Positions 58,761-64,000 of a DNA stretch of 64,000 nucleotides are shown here, piece by piece. A program made the position numbers and the translations under genes. The stretch spans positions 669,128,852-669,192,851 of the forward strand of contig NC_081412.1 of assembly GCF_030272615.1 (NCBI RefSeq), in the 5' to 3' direction. The notes below the pieces were generated by a model. The model was not told the origin of the DNA, ran no database searches, and saw only the letters and a program-made list of their open reading frames with translations. The DNA comes from Cryptomeria japonica (lineage: Eukaryota; Streptophyta; Pinopsida; Cupressales; Cupressaceae). Each line of letters opens with the position of its first letter. Within the stretch, counting starts at the first letter, position 1.

Positions 58761-59317
58761 CAATAGTTTGAGATAACTATTAAAAATAATGTTAATATTA
58801 TTTGTAAAAATTTTAAATTCAAAAATAGTATTAAACATGAAACTTAGTTTCTAGAATAAAACAAATAACTAAATAAAAATATAAATTTTGATATGCAATT
58901 TGAAAGGTAAAAGTTTAATATTAAATCTAAAATATTAATTTAACATTTAACAAAATTATTTGAAAATATGTTTATGATATATCATTTTCAAAAATAGTTT
59001 AAAAATATATATAAAATTTCAACATAAATTTAGTCTATTAATTTAAAAAAATGTGCAACTACAGTCCTCAGCCTGTTAAGGCAAGAAAATTTGGAAAGTA
59101 CAAATGCCAAGGTGGCAATTTATGGCAGGAAATCTTTTTCCTGATCTCATGGCATTAATGTCTTATTGTGCACATTCATTACCTGACCTATAAGAGTTAA
59201 GACGGAGGTAGATTTTTTTACCTTTTCATCTTTGTACCACTTTTTTCTTTGAAGCAGCTGCAAGTGCAAAACAAATCTGTAGTTCATAGTTCGTAGAATC
59301 ATACCTTCTGTAAGACA
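58761..59317. other. AT-rich spacer before gene A
   Basis: Homopolymer-rich, no gene. CTCAGCCTGTTAAGGCAAG at about 59067 resembles CTCAGCCTGTTAGGGTTCAA at about 60552, downstream of gene B. Confidence 0.4.
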
Positions 59318-60013
59318 ATGGAGGCCAATTTCACACTTCGAACAGACAAGAAGTTGGTGCCCTTTTTGGGCAAAGTATCTGATAAACGAATGCAAGGACT
59401 ATTTAGGTTTAAGGAGGAGAAGTTGTGAGTGGCAACTCGACTGATGCTTACGGAGGAGGTGGCACATATCAGGTATCAAACTAACATGGAGGTTTACTCT
59501 CTGATTATGGCATGGGCCTATGAATTCGAACCGGAGCTGGAAAAGGTAAAACTCACATTGGTCAAATTGATTGATGGGGAGTTTTTGATTAACCTGGATT
59601 CAATCTTGGAGTGGGTGGTGTCGGGAGTTGGCATTTGAATTATGGAAGGGGACGACTAGGAGGAATTGCTTCCTTTTATTCATGGCCCAGAGGATGAAAT
59701 CAAATACTAGTGCCATGAACGAGCCCGAGTGGGGTGGGAAGCAATGAAACTCTTTGTTAAATTAACGAGGGTGGATGAAGTCTTGAATGCTTTGCATGTG
59801 GTGGCAAGGATGGAGGTTGGTAGGGCATTGAGAGATAGGGCTAAAGAAGGAAGGGCCATACAGCTACTGGCAAGCTTGGAGGGCGACCCCGACTTCGGGT
59901 TCCTAAACTGCATTCCAAAAATGAAAGCTGAAGTGGCAAAAGGGAAAGCCAAAGCATCGACCTCTAAGGAGGGAAGGGACTGGGAGGACCAGGGGGATAG
60001 TGAGACTGAGTGA
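59318..60013 (+). pseudogene. Gene A: uncharacterised protein related to genes B and C, four in-frame stops
   Basis: A single frame of 232 codons from ATG 59318 to TGA 60011. It opens MEANFTLRTDKKLVPFLG then KVSDKRMQGLF, and continues TRLMLTEEVAHIRY, MAWAYEFEPELEKVKLTLVK, FVKLTRVDEVLNALHVVARM, ending in a charged tail (KGKAKASTSKEGRDWEDQGD). TGA near 59423, TGA at 59636, and TAG near 59657 and 59708 interrupt it, with no frameshift. It is convergent with gene B, 600 bp away. No known domain is recognised. Its N-terminal 30 residues resemble those of B and C. Confidence 0.5.
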
Positions 60014-60619
60014 GCAGCCTATCAGCAATGAACTAATTTTTTTGTCTGCTTGCTATAAGCTGTGGACAAATTTTGTATCTTGAAACGTTTCAATTAATTG
60101 AATGAAAAAACCTTGACCGATAAACTTTTGTATCGTGCAACTTTTGAAATTTTGTATTTTGAGTGACTATATAGTAATAATATATATTTATAAAATTATA
60201 ATCAACCATAATCAATGTACAAATAATTAATGGAACGAATTGAATTTTTTTTTTTTTTTATAGCATTACATAAAAAGATCACGGTATTAAATTTATTTCC
60301 ATTGTTTAACAAATAATTGAAATAATGTAGCTCATATACAAAAAGCATTTGAAAGAAATTAATTAATAAAAATGAAATAGAATTATAGAAAGCATTTTTA
60401 TATCCATAAGAATGTAAGAGGCAAAGTGAAACAAACTGGAATTTGAAAAATTATCATTAAATTATTTATGCTTTTGAAATTTACAATTTTTTCGTCAGAG
60501 ACTTGAGTCCCCCAAAAACTTAAAAGCCAAAATGAGTGAGCCTCTGGCACTCAGCCTGTTAGGGTTCAAGGACATAGGAAAAAAAAACTACAGGTAGTGG
60601 AATTGTTTACATTTTTTCC
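60014..60619. other. Intergenic region between convergent genes A and B
   Basis: AT-rich, with a 13-14 base T run at 60246-60260. No gene. Confidence 0.4.
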
Positions 60620-61225
60620 CTATGAATCTGGCCCTCCTTCCATGTAGAATTCTTCAAACAGCATAAGCTGAGAGAATTCTTCAAGCCACATGTAGTTTGG
60701 AAAGTCGTTCAGGAGGAACCATTTCCTGAGGAAGTCCCTGCCAATCCGCGCCCATTTTCTATGACGCGTCAGCTGCTCCGCATTTAGGTTTAGGAGAAAC
60801 GGTTTCTTGGCAACTAATAGTGTTTGGTCAGGGAGGAGAAGCTTGGATAAATCACTCACCCAAGGGATCCCCACCCCTACTTCTGCAAGAATGACAAGAG
60901 TAATGTCGTCTCCAAGGAAGTCTTCCTTAAAAACCTTCCTCAACAGCATCAACATATCCACCTTGTCTCCTCCCAAGTCCAGAAGAGACGCTAAGAAGCA
61001 AGATGTAAGGTCCGTGTTAACACAGTACCTATTTTTGTTTCGCAAAAATTCTCTGCTCAGCACCATCCGCACAGCTTCATTGGTGAACGACCCAACCTCC
61101 TTGCAGACTGATTGGAGGGTTGGGTCTCTAACAGAGCCTAGAAAGGCCCTCTGGTCCTCTGCAGAAATGCTTCTCAAGCGGATGGGAGTGTCCATCTTGA
61201 GAAAACAGATTAACAAATTAAACAA
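60620..61225 (-). CDS. Gene B: open 201-codon uncharacterised protein
   Basis: The only uninterrupted ORF of this length outside known element genes. The upstream ATG (61225) adds 10 residues; the second ATG at 61195 (MDTPIRLRSISAEDQRAFLG) is favoured because its product aligns with the starts of genes A and C. Internal features: NRYCVNTDLTSCFLASLLDL, VDMLMLLRKVFKEDFLGDDI, VGIPWVSDLSKLLLPDQTLL, HRKWARIGRDFLRKWFLLND, ending YMEGGPDS. It is mostly helical-looking and Leu/Lys/Arg/Asp-rich, with no signal peptide or membrane segment. I recognise no family. An open frame among so many pseudogenes may mean selection, recent arrival or chance. Confidence 0.45.
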   Translation of the reverse strand: MFNLLICFLKMDTPIRLRSISAEDQRAFLGSVRDPTLQSVCKEVGSFTNEAVRMVLSREFLRNKNRYCVNTDLTSCFLASLLDLGGDKVDMLMLLRKVFKEDFLGDDITLVILAEVGVGIPWVSDLSKLLLPDQTLLVAKKPFLLNLNAEQLTRHRKWARIGRDFLRKWFLLNDFPNYMWLEEFSQLMLFEEFYMEGGPDS

Positions 61226-61295
61226 CCTGAGCAGTGAGCCTATAAACCTAAAATATCGTGAGCTCTGACGATTTATCTACTAAATGGCAAAGGCT

Positions 61296-61595
61296 AATTG
61301 AAGATGAAAGAAGCAGAGATCGTATATAAATTGTTGAAGCTCTTGATTGTAATAATTACTTCTTTAACAGTATTAACTGCTATAAAAAATTTTAAATCTT
61401 TCGTATCTCTGCAAATCTTACCCATAAATGCACGAGTGTGCGAAATTGGAAACAGCTATGAACCAGTACCAAATTGGCAAGTATCACATTGGAAGTCGTG
61501 GGGACATAGTGGATTGCCGTAAGTGAAAAGATATATATTAAATGAACGAAATTATCGATCGTGATTTGTGACATTTGATACGTGTCTATTGAATC
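61296..61595. other. Region upstream of gene B
   Basis: No gene supported. A small plus-strand ORF (61298-61522) with a hydrophobic start is probably spurious. TATATAAAT at 61321-61330 is on the plus strand. Confidence 0.35.
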
Positions 61596-61760
61596 CAATT
61601 CCATTCCGGGCACTTTCTGGTGAGCTATGTTCTCTTCAGAAAATTGGGCCGAAATAAAACTTCAGCCATTGATATACGATCATCAAATGGTTTAAAATCA
61701 TTGATAGAGTTTAGGTATGTGTCACCCTTTACGTGTCAAAGAGGCCACGCTTATTGATAC
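61596..61760. repeat. Diverged, isolated copy of the 270-bp array unit
   Basis: CCATTCCGGGCACTTTCTGG, then TTCTCTTCAGAAAATTGGGC, CGAAAT, CAGCCATTGATATACGATCA and TCAAATGG follow the same order as the unit at 57901. It is shorter and lacks the CCGCCCG end. Confidence 0.55.
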
Positions 61761-61849
61761 ATTGTGTAGAGTCCCGACTCAATGTATTATGTGATGTGAT
61801 GTGATGTGCATTGTCTATTAATGACAATGAATTTATGAAATCACCAATG

Positions 61850-62120
61850 AATTATATATTATACCATAAATAACAAAATATTTGCCAAAACATTTAAATA
61901 ATTTTCAAGCGGTGGATAAAAATCGCCAATACATTTAAATAATTTTTCCTTCGGAGTAAAAATTTTCGCTCATACAATTATATATTTGTTCCTTTTAACA
62001 ATAATTATTCGCCTCCCACAATAAATATTTTCCCCATAGAACAAGGCATTATTCACAAGAAATTTATGGCATTTTCACACAGTAGAAAAAAATTCGCCAA
62101 TACAAAATAATTTTTTCGTC
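61850..62120. other. AT-rich stretch with TTCGCC motifs
   Basis: About five TTCGCC/ATCGCCAATAC words in 270 bp, similar to the field at 48787-49330. A GTGAT microsatellite (four to five copies) lies just before, near 61788-61808. No gene. Confidence 0.4.
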
Positions 62121-62122
62121 AT

Positions 62123-64000
62123 TTAAAAAAAAAATGTCACCATCGATATGAAAATTTCCCCCCGAAAATAATGTCTGATTCGCCAGGATTTTACACAGTT
62201 ACCCAGGGGGGGTTTCTTAAAGTTATCCCTACTTCCCACCATTGTCATAGAGTTCACAACAACATTTCCTTCTCTAAAGATATGGCAGATGGTGAAGCCA
62301 TCAAGGTTAGCTAGAAGCATCCTAGCATCCCTCAAAATGGGATCCACTTTCCACCCAACAGTAGATCTACCACTCACCGTTTCCACTATGATTTGCGAGT
62401 CATCTTCAATTTCCAGATGTTTAATCCCAATGGCTATGGAAAAACCCAAACCCCATACGAGTTTCATTCCCTCAGCCTGAGTGACGGTATGGTTCTTTAG
62501 GTTGCCCGTGTAAGCTGCAATAGTATTCCCCAAGTGGTCACGGATGATTCCACCTCCAGCTTGGTAGGCCTCTTGGGTAGACCCATCAAAGTTCAGTTTG
62601 TACCAATGGGGTTTTGGGGCTAACCATTTGGTCTTTTTCCTTTTGATTTTAGCACTATTGTTGAAGACTTCGAACTCTGGGGGGAGCTTCCACAGTTCAG
62701 AAATTGTTTTCTCCATCGAATTAGGAGGGCTGGGGGGGTTTTCCATTTAGTTACAGGTATATTATCTAAAATCATTTTGAGGCAATTGTAGAAGACACTA
62801 TTCGAGGGGGCTTCAACATCTCTGAAAAATTATATTGTTTCTTTCTTTCCAGACCCCCCAGCAGATGTGCGACGGGATCTGCCTCCATAATTAGAGGATT
62901 AGGGGGTGATGGAAGGGGGGAGTCCATCTAGTAACAAACTGATTAATGTTATTCTGAAGAACCCATTGCAAGCCACATTTTTCTAGGGTTCTGGTCCACA
63001 AGTGTCCATCGAAGGGGTAGTGGATGAAAAGGTGGTCAATTGTTTCCTCTTCAGCCTTACAAAGAATGCATCTATTGGAAAGTTGGAAACCCCTCTGTTT
63101 TAGATTGTCCAGAGTTAAGATTTTTCCATGCATTAGGGACCACCAAAATAAGTTGACTTTGGGGATCAGTTGAGAGTTCCATATCTTCCTCCAACACTCA
63201 ACATCGCCAGTGGGTTTCAGGAGCTGTCTATAAGCAGACTTAAACAAGAAAGCCCCTGACTGGGTCCCCCTCCAAATGAATCTGTCTTCCTGAGGAGAAA
63301 GGGGAATTCTATATTCTAGCATAAGCTCCTATAGTTGGAGAGCAATGGGTAACAGGTTGGGCCGATTAGAGAAGATCTAGGCAATATTCTTCCATCTTCC
63401 TCTTCCCGATTCCATATAATCAGCAATGTAATCTCCTAGGTGCTCCTTCAGGTGATGCATAATTTGATGGAAACAAGTGTCTACCAGAGGTTTGTCTTCC
63501 ACCCAAGAGTCTTCCCAGAACCTAATCTTTCTACCATTTCCAATCTACCATTCCAATCCTTCTCTGGTGACCAGTCTGCTTTTCAGGATGTTATTCCATA
63601 GTTTAGGCCCCTGAGGAAGGTCTCGCATATTCAAGTTACAATAGAATTGCTCCCTATCCAGATACTTGGCCCTAATAACGTTACACCAATCCACCTCACC
63701 TTTAGCTAGGGTCCATCCCACTTTTGCAATTAAAGCTCTATTCAAGGCATTTATCTTTCTGATACCAAGTCCTTCCATGGATTTGGGTAAGAAAATAGTG
63801 TCCCAATTTACTAGAGCGAGGCACCTTTTTTCCTCCATACCCGTCCATAGGAAGGTTATTTGGATTTTCTCAAGTTTTTCCCCCATAGCACCAGATAGTT
63901 TGAACAAGGAAAGGAAGTATACTGGGATGCCTTGGAGGGAAGCATCAAGGAGTTGAAGCTTGCCCGCACTACTAAGGAATTTCCCTTTCCAACCAGCAAG
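62123..64000 (-). mobile_element. L1-type LINE 3' part with RNase H, running off the window
   Basis: Minus-strand LINE ORF2. The part in view starts in the RT C-terminal region (IQITFLWTGMEEKRCLALVN, LGIRKINALNRALIAKVGW, 63907-63545). It continues with the zf-RVT finger (63322-62891: LIPKVNLFWWSLMHGKIL, CILCKAEEETIDHLFIHYPF, where Tyr replaces the usual Cys). It ends with RNase H (62746-62150: WYKLNFDGSTQEAYQAGGGI, TVTQAEGMKLVWGLGF, LEIEDDSQIIVETV, HIFREGNVVVN), in which D, E and D are kept. Stops and shifts separate the blocks. It is a different subfamily from the LINE at 39-44 kb. The upstream RT core and endonuclease lie beyond base 64000. Confidence 0.85.

Noticed and set aside
61298-61522. 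Small plus-strand ORF with hydrophobic N-terminus
   Set aside because: Too short, no relatives recognised, and it overlaps the likely upstream region of gene B.

Overview
This window looks like intergenic DNA from a very large plant nuclear genome. It is packed with nested Ty3/gypsy (Tat-type) LTR retrotransposons, L1-type LINEs carrying an RNase H domain, a hAT transposon, AT-rich tandem repeats and decayed multi-copy genes. I see no intact conserved housekeeping gene and no rRNA. A gymnosperm source is plausible (inference from element type, size and decay), but nothing in the sequence proves it.

Left third (1-25.6 kb): three Tat-type elements, called E1, E2 and E3 here. E1 (1358-17626) is a complete 16.3 kb element with about 98% identical LTRs and a perfect 5-bp target-site duplication (CCCTC). 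It sits inside the 3' LTR of E2. E1 carries gag, protease, a G-patch module, RT, two RNase H domains and integrase on the + strand, all broken by stops and frameshifts. Between integrase and the 3' LTR it carries a long antisense plant mobile domain (PMD) gene. E2 (1-1352, then 17632-18142) and E3 (18.6-25.6 kb) have the same layout: antisense PMD, an AAAGAGGGGCAAAA polypurine tract, then LTR. The E3 LTR has a PPT on its left and a primer-binding site on its right, so it joins two copies of one family. The E3 PMD is split by a solo LTR with a perfect GCCCA duplication; removing the insert restores the PMD frame. In E1 and E3 the antisense PMD unit is preceded by the same short GC-rich motif that fills the sense gag-pol leader, each in the orientation of its own unit.

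Middle (25.6-44 kb): E4 (25594-32581) is a gag-protease-only gypsy element with an initiator-Met-type PBS. A second solo LTR (25703-27844, duplication AATAG) lies inside its 5' LTR. Next come a large CT/TA microsatellite tract, a roughly 350-bp AT-rich satellite, and F (about 34.6-39.35 kb), a second gag-protease-only element that is Tat-like and lacks its 5' LTR. An L1-type LINE (about 39.35-43.9 kb, +) follows.

Right third (44-64 kb): decayed, uncharacterised protein genes (C, D, E, A) and one open 201-codon ORF (B). A, B and C share an N-terminal motif. E is about 1,300 codons with a G-patch resembling the one in the E1 polyprotein. Also here are a nearly complete hAT transposase gene (49.6-52.3 kb) with a TATA box, a probable 5'-UTR intron and an upstream field of TCGCC motifs, a tRNA-like (SINE-like) fragment, a roughly 270-bp tandem repeat array, and a second LINE on the - strand running off the window. 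Many premature stops fit C-to-T or G-to-A changes (CGA to TGA, TGG to TAG/TGA, CAG to TAG), as expected for long-methylated transposon DNA.
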